Counted from the stretch's first letter, positions 1 to 8,478 are shown. The stretch: DNA of 64,000 bases from Pseudomonadota bacterium (GCA_021325655.1 JAJPGT010000106.1:34419-98418), one strand, 5' to 3'. A program made the numbers and translations. Notes: generated by a model not told the origin, from the sequence alone.

Positions 1-537
1 CTCGCCACAGTCGAGCTGGGTGACGTCCCACAGGCTCCAGCGCACCGTCCGATCGCTCGCGTTGCGCATCACCCGGCGCAGTTGGGCGCGCGCGGCGAGC
101 GGGTCGAGCGAGAACACGCGGGTGATCTGCAGCCCGCTGCGCGGGTCGGGCTGGCTGCGCAGCGCGGCCGAGAGCGGCCCGGCCTCCAGCACCTGGAAGG
201 GGCCGCCATCCAGCACCGGGTCCGGCGGGCCGGCCCACTGGTGTGGCCCGTCCCAGCCCTGGGGCGCCGGCCAGGTCTTATTGCCACCGTAGTTCTTCCA
301 GCTCGCGATCGTTCCGTCGCCCCAGTGCTCCTCGGGGCTGAACAGCTTGCCGAGCAGCCGCTGGTTGTTGAACAGGAAGCCGTGCTCGCCCAGCCAGAAC
401 TGCATCACCCGGCCGCCGATGTCCGGCACCAGCGCCGCCCGCGCCACCCCGTTGCGCAGCTCCAGCGCCCTCCAGCCGTGATACTCCGCCACCGGCCAGT
501 CGCTCCGCCAGGTCGTCGAACCGCCGCTTGCCGCCAT
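1..537 (-). CDS. DUF4380-like sugar mutarotase-fold protein (partial, C-terminus outside window)
   Basis: An open frame runs from an ATG at 537 to the window edge with no stop, giving 179 codons. The N-terminus has the pattern seen in DUF4380 and related galactose-mutarotase-like proteins: an early PDIGGRVMQFWLG segment followed by FLFNN and a WGDG/GGNKTWPAPQ stretch rich in Trp and Gly. Proteins of this fold bind or epimerise sugars, but DUF4380 members have no firmly assigned reaction. The gene lies upstream, on the same strand, of nothing but the glucose dehydrogenase-like gene, whose own start is at 1723, so a shared role in sugar oxidation is possible but is only inference. The opposite-strand reading of this interval is Arg/Pro-rich shadow. 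Confidence 0.7.
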   Translation of the reverse strand, partial: MAASGGSTTWRSDWPVAEYHGWRALELRNGVARAALVPDIGGRVMQFWLGEHGFLFNNQRLLGKLFSPEEHWGDGTIASWKNYGGNKTWPAPQGWDGPHQWAGPPDPVLDGGPFQVLEAGPLSAALRSQPDPRSGLQITRVFSLDPLAARAQLRRVMRNASDRTVRWSLWDVTQLDCGE

Positions 538-622
538 CGCCGCTCCCTCGCACCGAGTGTCCCGCCCGCTCCGCGGGGGATTCTACTGCGCGCCCGGCGC
601 GACGGCACCCGAGCGGTGACGG

Positions 623-1723
623 TCAGGCGACCTGGACGTACACTTTGATCGCCTCGTGGTTCTCGGTAAGCTGGCGCAGCATCTCCGCGTAGTTGTCCAG
701 CCCCTGGATCGGCGTCGTCAGCAGCCGCGCGAGCCAGCCGGGGAATAGCGCCTCCGCCTTGATGAGGTCGTCCACCCCCTGGATGAAGTCCTCGCGCGCG
801 GCGTTCACCGTGCCCACCATCACCTTGTTGCCGAGCACGAAGCCCTGGTTCAGGTGGTCGGCGTTCACCTCGGCCTTGGTGTCGCCGCCCGTCACGCTTG
901 CCAGGACCAGCACCCCGTTCTTGGCCAGCACCTCGGCCGCCTGGAAGACCAGCGGGCTGTAGCCAGTCGCTTCGAAGATCAGGTCGCAGGAGCCGAAGCG
1001 CACGTTCACCTCGGCCAGGGAGGATTCGCGGGTGCTCACGTAACGCCCGCCCAACGCTTCGATCAGCTCGCTGTTGAGGCAGGGGGGCAGCGGCAGCGAG
1101 ACGCAGACGACATCTAGGCCGCGCAGCCGCAGCGCCAGCGCGGCAAGCAGGCCGATCGTCCCGGAGCCGAGCACCGCTGCTCGGCGGGGCTGCCAGATCC
1201 GGAGCCGGCGCTGAATCTCGAACGCCTGGCGCAGCCCCTTCTCCGCCACAGTCAGCGGCTCCAGCAGCACGCCCACCTCGCGGAGCGTCGCCGGCAGCGG
1301 CACCACGTAGGCGGCGTCCTCGACAGAGTACTCGGCCAGGTAGCCGTGGCGCAGGTTGATCCCGCGCTCGTAGTACTGGTCGTCGGTCGTCATGTCCTGC
1401 ATCCCGATCTGGTCGTACAGGCTATGCCCGGGCCGGCGGACGGTGGCAACGACGTACCCGCCCAGCCGGATCGTGCTGGGCACGTTCGGCCCCACCTGCA
1501 CCACCTGGCCGAAGTTCTCGTGCCCGGTAATCAGAAAGTCGGAGCCGGGCGGCGCCTGGCCATACCTGCCAGCGGCGATCTCCCGGTCCGTGCCATCCAC
1601 CCCCACGCGCAGCACCTTCACCAGCACTCCGCGTCCATCCGGGACGTCGTCCAGGGACGGCATCGGCACCTCAACCAGGTGCATCGAGTCGGGTTTGCCC
1701 GGGTACACGGCAACAGCTTTCAT
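623..1723 (-). CDS. Glucose 1-dehydrogenase-like zinc alcohol dehydrogenase (MDR family)
   Basis: This 366-residue medium-chain dehydrogenase resembles archaeal glucose dehydrogenases, which oxidise glucose or galactose with NAD(P)+ to the lactone. The active-site stretch GVDGTDREIAAG puts Asp43 where many relatives have a zinc-binding Cys. His68-Glu69 (TGHEN) supply the next ligands, an Asp/His/Glu arrangement known from haloarchaeal enzymes. The Rossmann motif GSGTIG follows near residue 190. The lobe that normally holds four structural-zinc cysteines has none here. Start: ATG at 1723 is preceded by AAGGTG at good spacing. An in-frame extension to 1798 is Arg-rich and unlikely. The exact sugar or alcohol substrate cannot be read from sequence. 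Confidence 0.8.
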   Translation of the reverse strand: MKAVAVYPGKPDSMHLVEVPMPSLDDVPDGRGVLVKVLRVGVDGTDREIAAGRYGQAPPGSDFLITGHENFGQVVQVGPNVPSTIRLGGYVVATVRRPGHSLYDQIGMQDMTTDDQYYERGINLRHGYLAEYSVEDAAYVVPLPATLREVGVLLEPLTVAEKGLRQAFEIQRRLRIWQPRRAAVLGSGTIGLLAALALRLRGLDVVCVSLPLPPCLNSELIEALGGRYVSTRESSLAEVNVRFGSCDLIFEATGYSPLVFQAAEVLAKNGVLVLASVTGGDTKAEVNADHLNQGFVLGNKVMVGTVNAAREDFIQGVDDLIKAEALFPGWLARLLTTPIQGLDNYAEMLRQLTENHEAIKVYVQVA

Positions 1724-1889
1724 CGCGACACCTTTCGTGCTCCAAGCTGGCGGGCGGCGCGCCGAGCGCTGCCGGGGCCCGCCAGGATACGCCAACACGT
1801 CTCGCCACGTCTGGAGGCGTTACAGCGCGAGGCGTCCCCGCCGCCAACGCCGATGGGGTATGCTGTCGCCGCGCTCGTGCGGGGTGGGG

Positions 1890-2555
1890 ATGAACGTGCC
1901 CGGGCCGGAGCCTCCTGCCACGCAGCCGCCAGCGGACGACCTGGCGTTGCTCGATGGGCTGCGCCGAGGTGACGAGGTCGCGTTCGACCAGCTCGTCAGC
2001 CGTTATCACGTCACGCTGGTGCGCCTGGCGCGCCTGTACGTGGCGGACCGGCCGGTGGCCGAGGACGTGGCGCAGGAGACCTGGCTGGGGATGCTCCAGA
2101 GCCTGCCCCGCTTCGAGGGGCGCTCGTCGCTGAAGACCTGGCTGTTCCGCATCCTGGCCAATCGTGCCAAGACCCGGGCGATGCGAGAGGGGCGCAGCAT
2201 CCCGTTCTCCGCGCTCTGGTCGCCCGAGGACGACCCGGGCGAGCCGGCGGTGGAGCCAGAACGCTTCCTCCCGCCCGACGCCCCGCGCTACCCCGGTCAC
2301 TGGGGGATGCGCCCACCAGAGCCGCTGCCCGAGGAGCGGCTGGTGAGTCGGGAGACCCGAGCACTGATCGACGCCACCATCGCCACGCTCCCGCCCGCGC
2401 AGCGCGAGGTCATCACCCTGCGCGACATCGAGGGCTGGACGTCGGACGAGGTATGCAACGCGCTGGCCGTGAGCGAGACGAATCAACGGGTACTGCTGCA
2501 TCGCGCCCGCTCGAAGGTCCGGCGCGCGCTCGAACAGTACGCGGCTGCACGATAG
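1890..2555 (+). CDS. ECF-family RNA polymerase sigma factor
   Basis: The protein is about 221 residues. The sigma region 2 is visible around residues 25-95 (AFDQLVSRYH, then VAEDVAQETWLGMLQ and LKTWLFRILANRA, the -10 recognition part). Region 4 lies near the C-terminus (LPPAQREVITLRDIEGWTSDEV and a helix-turn-helix ending in LLHRARSKVRRAL). The linker between the two is long and Pro-rich, about 60 residues. It would direct transcription of a stress or envelope regulon under control of the anti-sigma gene 10 bp downstream. The start is uncertain: ATG 1890 follows GGGGTGGGG very closely, and ATG 1860 would add ten residues. Confidence 0.88.
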   Translation: MNVPGPEPPATQPPADDLALLDGLRRGDEVAFDQLVSRYHVTLVRLARLYVADRPVAEDVAQETWLGMLQSLPRFEGRSSLKTWLFRILANRAKTRAMREGRSIPFSALWSPEDDPGEPAVEPERFLPPDAPRYPGHWGMRPPEPLPEERLVSRETRALIDATIATLPPAQREVITLRDIEGWTSDEVCNALAVSETNQRVLLHRARSKVRRALEQYAAAR

Positions 2556-2565
2556 GGACGGGGCG

Positions 2566-2811
2566 ATGGAGCCGGAGGAGCTGAGCTGCCGCGAGCTGGT
2601 GGAGCTCGTAACCGACTATCTCGAGGGGGCGCTGCCTCCCGAGGACCGGTCCCGCTTCGAGGCGCACCTGGACGGGTGCGATGGCTGCCAGGGCTACCTG
2701 GAGCAGATGCGGCAGACGATCCGCGCCACCGGCATGCTGTCCGAGGAGGCGATCGCGCCCGAAGCCCGAGCCGCGCTGCTGGCGCTGTTCCGAGCCTGGA
2801 AGCGCGCGTAG
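2566..2811 (+). CDS. Small soluble zinc-finger (zf-HC2/ZAS-type) anti-sigma factor
   Basis: An 81-residue protein with the anti-sigma zinc-binding pattern HxxxCxxC (HLDGCDGC) and an upstream Cys in SCRELVE, followed by a helix. It starts 10 bp after the ECF sigma stop with a purine-rich GGGACGGGG ribosome site, so the pair is almost certainly cotranscribed. There is no membrane segment after the zinc domain; many relatives have one. This suggests a cytoplasmic switch, for example thiol- or zinc-responsive release of sigma. The sensing mode is inference; the sigma/anti-sigma pairing rests on motif and adjacency. Confidence 0.85.
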   Translation: MEPEELSCRELVELVTDYLEGALPPEDRSRFEAHLDGCDGCQGYLEQMRQTIRATGMLSEEAIAPEARAALLALFRAWKRA

Positions 2812-2932
2812 GCGGCGTGGGCGGATCACGCCGCGGCACGACCCTTGGAGCTCCGACGCTGGCGCGAGGGACAACGTCGTCACGATTCCGCTCGCGTCGT
2901 GGCCGTCCTGACGCTAGACCGAGGCACGCACC

Positions 2933-3253
2933 ATGAAGGCCCGCCGCTACGAGCTCTGGGATTCCGAGAGCGCGAACCTCGCCGGCAGCTACCCCTTGGA
3001 GCTGGCCGCGCTGCATGATGTTGCCGCCTACGTCGACCAGTACGGGGAAGACGTGGCACGCTCGCTGTGCCTGCTGGAGCTTTGCGGTCCAACCGGCGGC
3101 AGGTGCATCGCCGCTGGCGCGCTGCTCATTACGAAGGCCCGGGCGGTGGCGAACCGCCGGCGGGCGTCCGCCGAACCCGTCCGGGCACCAGCAGCCCATC
3201 GCCGGGCAAGGGGCGCCCCTCGCCCGAGTGTCCCCGAAAGCCGCGCACCCTGA
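2933..3253 (+). CDS. Small hypothetical protein with YELWDxESxNL N-terminus
   Basis: A 106-residue frame with GAGG eight bases before ATG 2933. The first 70 residues (RRYELWDSESANLAG, then a helix with YGEDVARSLCLLEL and an IAAGALL ending) resemble a family of short proteins common in Chloroflexota, beginning YELWD-ESGN and ending in a short beta-strand plus IAxG; no function is known to me. The last 35 residues are Arg/Pro/Ala-rich and look like read-through of a damaged C-terminus. The family resemblance is from memory of the pattern, not from a search. Confidence 0.5.
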   Translation: MKARRYELWDSESANLAGSYPLELAALHDVAAYVDQYGEDVARSLCLLELCGPTGGRCIAAGALLITKARAVANRRRASAEPVRAPAAHRRARGAPRPSVPESRAP

Positions 3254-3438
3254 GGTCGCCCGCGCCGAAGAGGCCTTGCGCTCGGGCACTCATTCAGGCT
3301 CGACGTGTGCTGCCTTCCGCCTCCCGCCCTCATGTGCCGCGCCTGCGCGCCGCGCCGCGTCAGCGCCACGCTGTCCGTAGCCCATTCGAGTCAGCATCCA
3401 GCGCCGGGTGTCTGCACCGCCCGGCCGCGGCAGCGTAG

Positions 3439-3738
3439 CTACTTGAGCTCGACCGCGATGGCGCGGACTTCCGTCGTCCCGATATTCTCCACCGCATGTG
3501 TCTCGGCGTCTCCCCAGACCACGCCGGCGGGGAACTCGGCCTCGGCGGTGCTGCCATCCTCGGCGGTGAAGCGCGCCTGCATAGGGGACAGCAGGCACCA
3601 GACGCCATCGGGATGGACATGCCGGGCCGATTTCGCTCCCGGCGCCATTCGCACGTCGAGGACGCGCACCCGGTCGTTCTCGAACAGGACCGAGTAGATG
3701 TGGGGCGCTATCTGCACTGGGTCCATACCCGCGGTCAT
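3439..3738 (-). CDS. Small cupin-domain protein
   Basis: A 99-residue single-domain cupin. The first cupin motif is visible as GAKSARHVHPDGVW and the second as AVVWGDAETHAVEN-type sequence, with His residues that would bind a metal. GGAGGAAGAC directly before ATG 3738 fixes the start; the longer frame to 3792 is not needed. It lies just downstream of an NTF2-like gene on the same strand. Single cupins of this size bind small molecules or act as isomerases or sensors; no substrate can be named. Confidence 0.75.
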   Translation of the reverse strand: MTAGMDPVQIAPHIYSVLFENDRVRVLDVRMAPGAKSARHVHPDGVWCLLSPMQARFTAEDGSTAEAEFPAGVVWGDAETHAVENIGTTEVRAIAVELK

Positions 3739-3819
3739 CGTCTTCCTCCCTGCGTTCTCCATCCTCTCCGCGTTCGCGGCGCGGAAGGGCACCAGTCCAG
3801 GGGATTGAGCCGTGCGGAT

Positions 3820-4251
3820 TCAGGCCAGCGCCGCCGCTGGGAGGGCCCCGAGCTGCGCGGCGAAGGCGGCCCAGTCCAGCCAGAGATTCTCGCGGGCGAT
3901 GCGGCCATCGCGGAACACGAACAGGTGTAGCAGGCGCACGCTGACTGGCCGCCCCTCGCCCTCGATGCCGAACGGCCGCCCCACCGCCCGTGCCTCCCAG
4001 ACCACCTCGTCGACCAGCAGGTTGTCGCCGTAGTAGCGGTGGCGGGGGATGGCGTCCGTGGCTGGTAGCTCGCGGGTGAGCGCCGCGTAGAAGGCCCGCG
4101 CGGCGGTCTTGCCGCGCAGCGGGCCACCGGGCATGCCGACCACGTCGTGCTCGATATCGTCGGTGAAGGTGGCCAGGATGCCCTCGATGTCGGCGCGGGC
4201 CTCTATCGCGAAATGCTCCTCGACCACCCGGCCCATCTCCTCTGGCGTCAT
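3820..4251 (-). CDS. SnoaL/NTF2-like protein
   Basis: A 143-residue protein with the single-domain cone-shaped NTF2 pattern: an N-terminal helix (MTPEEMGRVVEEHF), a segment IEGILATFTDDIEHDVVG, then RGKTAARAFYAAL and a C-terminal strand VRLLHLFVFRDGRIARE, as in SnoaL-like polyketide cyclase relatives. GGAGG seven bases upstream supports ATG 4251 over 4302. Such proteins range from hydrolases and isomerases to binding proteins; no activity can be assigned. The cupin gene 81 bp downstream may be in the same transcript. Confidence 0.75.
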   Translation of the reverse strand: MTPEEMGRVVEEHFAIEARADIEGILATFTDDIEHDVVGMPGGPLRGKTAARAFYAALTRELPATDAIPRHRYYGDNLLVDEVVWEARAVGRPFGIEGEGRPVSVRLLHLFVFRDGRIARENLWLDWAAFAAQLGALPAAALA

Positions 4252-4402
4252 CGTCCAACCTCCGGGGAATACCGCGGCACGTGCGTCCATCCTACTCATC
4301 ATGCAGCGGTCGGAGTCCCGTGCCTATCCCCTGCGCCTGGGGTTTTGCCCGGACCGGGCGCGCACGCCGCATCGGTCGCCAGTGGTCGGAAGGAGGAGCG
4401 CG

Positions 4403-5462
4403 ATGGGACGCTTCAGTGAAGCCGACGCTGCGGAGCTCCTGGCGGTCAAGGCGCTCTGCTATCAGGGACGAGATTCCGCAAGCCTGCGCGAGCGCGTCGG
4501 CGAGCGGCTGGCCCGCCATCTGCGGGCGCGTCCTATTGCTTCGGGGCGAGTGACCCGGCCACCGCGCTGCCGGTGCATTCGCTGACGGTCGGCCTCGCCC
4601 CAGGGTATATCGAAGCCTTCCTGCGGCTCATGCTGACCACGCGGGCGCTGGACTTCGGCCCCTGGGCGACCCGCCCCCAGCGCGCGGCTCGGCTGGAGGA
4701 GCTGGTAGACGACGTCGGCCAGGACCCGTACATGACTGAGGTGCTCCGTCCCGCCGGTCTGCGCTACGACGTGCAGGTGGCGTGCGTGAGCGGTGGGCGG
4801 TCGTGGGGGCATCTCTGCCTGCGTCGTCGGCAGGAGGACGGCCCCTTCGCCGGGCATGAGCTGCGCCTGCTGGTGGCGCTCGCCCCGCACCTGGCTGCTG
4901 GGCTGCGGGCAGCGGCAGCCCGGGCAGCTCAGACCGCGGTGCCCGGTACGATGACAGGGGTGGTGGTGCTGGGGCCCGACGGCGCTGTGGAGCTGGCCAA
5001 TGGGGGGCCCAGCGGCTGTTCCCGCGGCCCACCGCCGGCACGCGGCACAGCTTCCTGACGGCAGTACACATCGTTGCCGCCCAGCTTGAACGTGCGCTGA
5101 CCGCCGAGGGGGCAGCGGTGGTGCCGGCTCCGACGCTGACGGACGAGACCCATGGAGAGGTCTATCGACTGCGGGCTGAGCGCGTCGAGGGCGCGGACGG
5201 GCGGCCCCGCGGCCTAGTGCTCATCGAGCCAGGGGCGGTCGTCGGGCCGGTGGATACGCTCGAGGCCTTGATGCAGCTGGGCCTGACGCGCCGGGAAGCA
5301 GAGGTGACGCTGGCGGTGCTGCGGGGGCAGACCACGATGCAGATCGCGGCCGAACTGGTCGTCTCCCCGCACACGGTGCACGACCACCTCCGCAAAGTGT
5401 TCGACAAGCTCAACGTCAGCTCCCGGCAGCAGCTCGCCGCGCGGCTGCTCGGCGCCACCTGA
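4403..5462 (+). pseudogene. LuxR-type transcriptional regulator, split by two frameshifts
   Basis: AGGAGG-type ribosome site before ATG 4403 begins a reading frame (LLAVKALCYQGRDSASLRERV) that continues in a second frame from about 4534 (YCFGASDPATALPVHS) and in a third from 5007. The third frame carries a sensor-like region and a C-terminal LuxR helix-turn-helix, LTRREAEVTLAVLRGQTT followed by SPHTVHDHLRKVFDKLNVSS. Joined, it is a regulator of roughly 350 residues. The first shift lies between about 4528 and 4533. The second sits in a run of six G at 5002-5007, where removing one base restores the frame. Either the gene is decayed or the sequence has two indel errors. Confidence 0.8.
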
Positions 5463-5842
5463 GGTCCCGCTGCCCGGCGCGGGCAGTGCTCTCGAAAACA
5501 CCGTCGTCGAACCAGAGCCCACGCGCCACACAACCGCCACGCCACAGGCTCAGGCCACGGCCTCAGAGCGCATCTCACGCTGGACGTCTCGCACGAACGG
5601 CGTACTGAGAAGCACGCGCCCCGGTACCTCCATCTTCCACGGCCGGTACCTCTGCTCCGCGACGAGCGCCCGCTCAGGGCCTATGCTCATGGTGCTTAGC
5701 TGTCTGTCGTACCGGCGCAGGGAACGCGGCGTTGCTCGGCCGGGCAGTGCGAGCGAGATCGTAGGCAGTGTCGGGGCTGGTCGGCTCTCCCGGAGGAAAG
5801 AGCGGGCAGGGCGGCTGGGTTTCCGGCAGAAAAGGAAGAGTG
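5463..5842. other. Intergenic stretch without recognisable gene
   Basis: Apart from a terminator-like hairpin at 5470-5486, no frame here has convincing codon use, family resemblance or a ribosome site until the small membrane protein at 5843. Short frames on both strands are Arg/Pro-rich and look like chance. Confidence 0.5.
5470..5486 (+). terminator. Terminator-like hairpin after the LuxR gene
   Basis: CTGCCCG-GCG-CGGGCAG forms a perfect 7-bp stem with a 3-base loop eight bases after the stop codon. There is no T-run, as is usual for terminator candidates in very GC-rich genomes. Confidence 0.45.
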
Positions 5843-6085
5843 ATGCGTTCTGCAATTCGTACCGCGCGCGTTCCATTCCCTCGTACTCGCCGGCTGCTCG
5901 CTGCCGCGTGGCGCCTGAGCCAGCCGCTGGCCCTAGCCGTCACGCTCGGCATCACGGTGCTGTTCTTTAGCGAGCGCTGGGATGGCCCGCCGGCAGGCGG
6001 TTCCACCTCATCGAGCAACGTCGAGATCAGCCGGAGCGGGGATACCCAGGTCACAAGCGTCAACGGCCCGATCGGGCAGCAGTAG
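5843..6085 (+). CDS. Small single-pass membrane protein, unknown function
   Basis: An 80-residue protein with AGGAAG before ATG 5843. A basic N-terminus (RSAIRTARVPFPRTRR) leads into one hydrophobic segment (PLALAVTLGITVLFF), then a short polar Gly/Ser-rich tail. The positive-inside pattern places the tail outside. I recognise no family. It precedes the histidine kinase gene by 160 bp, but two stem-loops lie between, so cotranscription is uncertain. Confidence 0.55.
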   Translation: MRSAIRTARVPFPRTRRLLAAAWRLSQPLALAVTLGITVLFFSERWDGPPAGGSTSSSNVEISRSGDTQVTSVNGPIGQQ

Positions 6086-6150
6086 CGGCGCTGCCCGATG
6101 CCATTGCCGGCCAGTCAGGTGTGCTCTCCCCCGGTCCACCTGACTGGCCG
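6071..6150. repeat. Two tandem inverted repeats between small membrane protein and histidine kinase genes
   Basis: The first pairs ATCGGGCAGC (6071-6080) with GCTGCCCGAT (6090-6099) and overlaps the stop codon of the gene before it. The second pairs 6108-6121 (CGGCCAGTCAGGTG) with 6137-6150 around a 15-base loop, 14 bp without a mismatch. They could terminate transcription, protect an mRNA end, or be a protein site. Confidence 0.6.
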
Positions 6151-6249
6151 TCCGATCCGACTGTACGTGCTGGAAGGCGAGGTGACCGGCGGGCTCCTCG
6201 TCCGGAGCCCGCCCCCAGCCGGCAGCCGGCAGCGAAGCACGGTCCCTCG

Positions 6250-8199
6250 ATGCACCTGGCACTCAAGGCCTACGCCACCGGAGTAACCACCGCCGGGCTG
6301 CTCCTGCTGCTCGCCAGCCTGGGAGCGGTTGCTGCCTGGCCGTTCTCCTGGTCGCTCCCGCTCCTGCTCACGCTCGCGCTGCTCTGCACGATCGGAGCGC
6401 ACCTCACCTTTCAGGAGCACAGCGGCTGGTCGACCTCGGCCGATACCGTCCCACACCTCGCTGCCGCGTTCCTGCTTCCGCCGGGATTGGCCGCCTTCGT
6501 CGCGACGCTTGGGGAGCTCTCGTTTGGAATCAGCCATCGCCGCCCGATCGGCAAAGCCGCCTTCAACGCCTCCGCGGTCGCGCTGGCCACAGGCGCGGCC
6601 GGCCAGGTCGTCTCAGCGCTCGGCGGGCCCCAGCTCCTGACCGGCGGCGCCTGGGCCGGGCCCCTCGCTGCAGTGGCGGCGGCGACAACCTACTATGCCG
6701 TCTCCGCCTCGGCGACCGCTGGCGCCGTCGCGCTCGACCAGCGCCGCTCCTTCTGGCAGATCATGCGCGCCAAGACGGGGCTGAAGGCGATAGTCGAGGT
6801 GGGCCTGGGGCTGGCAGGTGCAACGCTGGCAGTGCTCTGGGCCACCGCGCCGGCCTGGGCGCCGGTGCTGCTCGGTCCTGGCCTGCTGGTCTTCCTCGCA
6901 AAACAGACGCTGGATCGGGCAAGCCGCCGCTCGCGCCACCTGGCGCTCACCAGCGCGGTCGGCCGCGCCGTCGCTGGGACGCTTTCACCCGGGCGGGCGT
7001 TTGAAGCGATCACCTCGCGCGAGGTGCGCGATACGCTCCGCCTGGCCGGACTGGCGCTCATCCCCCTCGGCGACCCGCCCGCGTTTGCTGAGCACCTGGC
7101 CTGCGACAGCGATCAGCCGCTGCTGCGCCTGGCGTTCGCCCAGTACAGCGCGGCCAGCCGCTGCTCAGAACAGCTCGGCGTTCACTCCGCACCGGCCTGG
7201 CTGCCAGCCGAGCTCCAGGCTGCGTACCCAGGCGCCGCCGCTGTTCCATTCGGCGTCGGCGGCGAGCGGCCGATCGGGGCGCTGCTCGCCTGGCGAAGCC
7301 CGCATGCCGCGGGCCGCGCTCGGTTCACTGTAGAGGAGCTGCTGGTGCTGGAGACGCTCGCCGATTACGCCGCGGTCGCGCTCGAAACCGCGCGGCTCGT
7401 CCGCGAGGCCGGGGAGGCCGAGGCCGCCCGCCGCGTGGAGGCGGTGCGCGAGCTGATCCGGCTCAAGGATGAGTTCCTGAACCAGGTTTCCCACGAGCTG
7501 CGCACCCCGCTCGCGGTGATCCACGGCTACGCCGAGCTCATCGCCTCGGGGCTGGTCAGCCAGCCCGAACGAGTGCTGGCCGGCGTGCGCGAGATCTACG
7601 CAAACTCCTCGGTCATGGCCCGGCTGGTGGACGATCTGCTGGAAACGTTGAACCTGGAGCCGAGCACGCTGACGCTGCAGCCGGAGCTGCTGCCGCTGGC
7701 TCCCTGGCTGGCGGCGGTGGTGGAGGAGTTTGCCCGGGCCACACCCAGCCACCCGGTGGAGACCGATCTGCCACCGGCGCTGCCCGCCGTCTGCGCCGAC
7801 CCGCCACGGCTGCGCAAGGCGCTGACCAACCTGCTCGTAAATGCCGTCTGCTACTCCCCGCCAGGGAGTGTGATCCGGGTCAGCGCGCACCCGGCCGCCT
7901 CGGGCGACGTGGTCGAGATCCGGGTGGCCGACTCCGGCCCTGGCATCGCCCCGGATGAGCAGGAGCGCATCTTCGAGAAGTTCTACCGCGGCAAGCACGG
8001 CGTCACCCTCTCGGTCCGCGGCGCCGGCTTGGGCCTCGCGGTCGCCCGCCGGCTGGTAGAAGCGCACCAGGGACAGATCGGGGTGACGAGCGCTCTCGGC
8101 CAGGGCTCCACGTTCTGGATCCGTCTCCCCATCGCGGCCTCCACCTCCGAGCCGGGGCCCGCTGCGCCGAAGCTGCTCGCCGCCCGATCGAGCGCCTGA
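6250..8199 (+). CDS. Membrane sensor histidine kinase with GAF-like domain
   Basis: About 649 residues. The first 230 hold around seven hydrophobic segments (LLLLLASLGAVAAW onward). Next comes a GAF-like region ending in TVEELLVLETLADYAAVAL, then a HisKA dimerisation domain with the phospho-acceptor His at about residue 415 (NQVSHELRTPLAVIHGY). A HATPase domain follows with N box LTNLLVNAVCYSP (Cys where Lys is common), DSGPGIAPDEQERIFEKF and GAGLGLAVARRL. It would autophosphorylate in response to a membrane or cytosolic cue. No response regulator is adjacent, so its partner is unknown. The start at ATG 6250 is chosen because the 43 residues before it are Arg/Pro-rich and cross the inverted repeat; the ribosome site is weak. 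Confidence 0.85.
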   Translation: MHLALKAYATGVTTAGLLLLLASLGAVAAWPFSWSLPLLLTLALLCTIGAHLTFQEHSGWSTSADTVPHLAAAFLLPPGLAAFVATLGELSFGISHRRPIGKAAFNASAVALATGAAGQVVSALGGPQLLTGGAWAGPLAAVAAATTYYAVSASATAGAVALDQRRSFWQIMRAKTGLKAIVEVGLGLAGATLAVLWATAPAWAPVLLGPGLLVFLAKQTLDRASRRSRHLALTSAVGRAVAGTLSPGRAFEAITSREVRDTLRLAGLALIPLGDPPAFAEHLACDSDQPLLRLAFAQYSAASRCSEQLGVHSAPAWLPAELQAAYPGAAAVPFGVGGERPIGALLAWRSPHAAGRARFTVEELLVLETLADYAAVALETARLVREAGEAEAARRVEAVRELIRLKDEFLNQVSHELRTPLAVIHGYAELIASGLVSQPERVLAGVREIYANSSVMARLVDDLLETLNLEPSTLTLQPELLPLAPWLAAVVEEFARATPSHPVETDLPPALPAVCADPPRLRKALTNLLVNAVCYSPPGSVIRVSAHPAASGDVVEIRVADSGPGIAPDEQERIFEKFYRGKHGVTLSVRGAGLGLAVARRLVEAHQGQIGVTSALGQGSTFWIRLPIAASTSEPGPAAPKLLAARSSA

Positions 8200-8327
8200 C
8201 CCTCTCTCCCACCAGCGGGCCCAGGCCGATTCCGTCGGCATCGCCCCCCCGCGCCGTGGGGATCTTCTCGTTGTCCCGAGAGCGGGAGTTCGGGCCGCCG
8301 CCAGGCAACGCTGGCTGGAGCCGGCCA

Positions 8328-8354
8328 GGCCGGGGGCGCGGCGCGCCCCCGGCC
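8328..8354 (+). terminator. GC-rich hairpin downstream of the histidine kinase
   Basis: GGCCGGGGGCGC (8328-8339) and GCGCCCCCGGCC (8343-8354) pair perfectly over 12 bp with a 3-base loop, between the kinase stop and the tRNA promoter. Position and strength suggest a terminator without a T-run. Confidence 0.55.
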
Positions 8355-8438
8355 ACCGGCCGAGCACTGGCTCGGCCCTGGATGCAGCTTGCCACACCCC
8401 GCCAACGACGAACCAACCCTGCCGCGGTCGCGCGCCAC

Positions 8439-8467
8439 TTGGCGCCTGGCGCCGATGTGGGTACAAT
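8439..8467 (+). promoter_or_regulatory. Sigma70-type promoter for the tRNA pair
   Basis: TTGGCG (8439-8444) and TACAAT (8462-8467) are separated by 17 bp, and the first tRNA base is 12 bases past the -10 element. Confidence 0.65.
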
Positions 8468-8478
8468 ATTCGATGCAC

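Noticed and set aside
82..648. 188-residue plus-strand open frame at the left edge
   Set aside because: It opposes the DUF4380 gene, which is open to the edge and has family motifs; the plus-strand peptide is Arg/Pro/His-rich.
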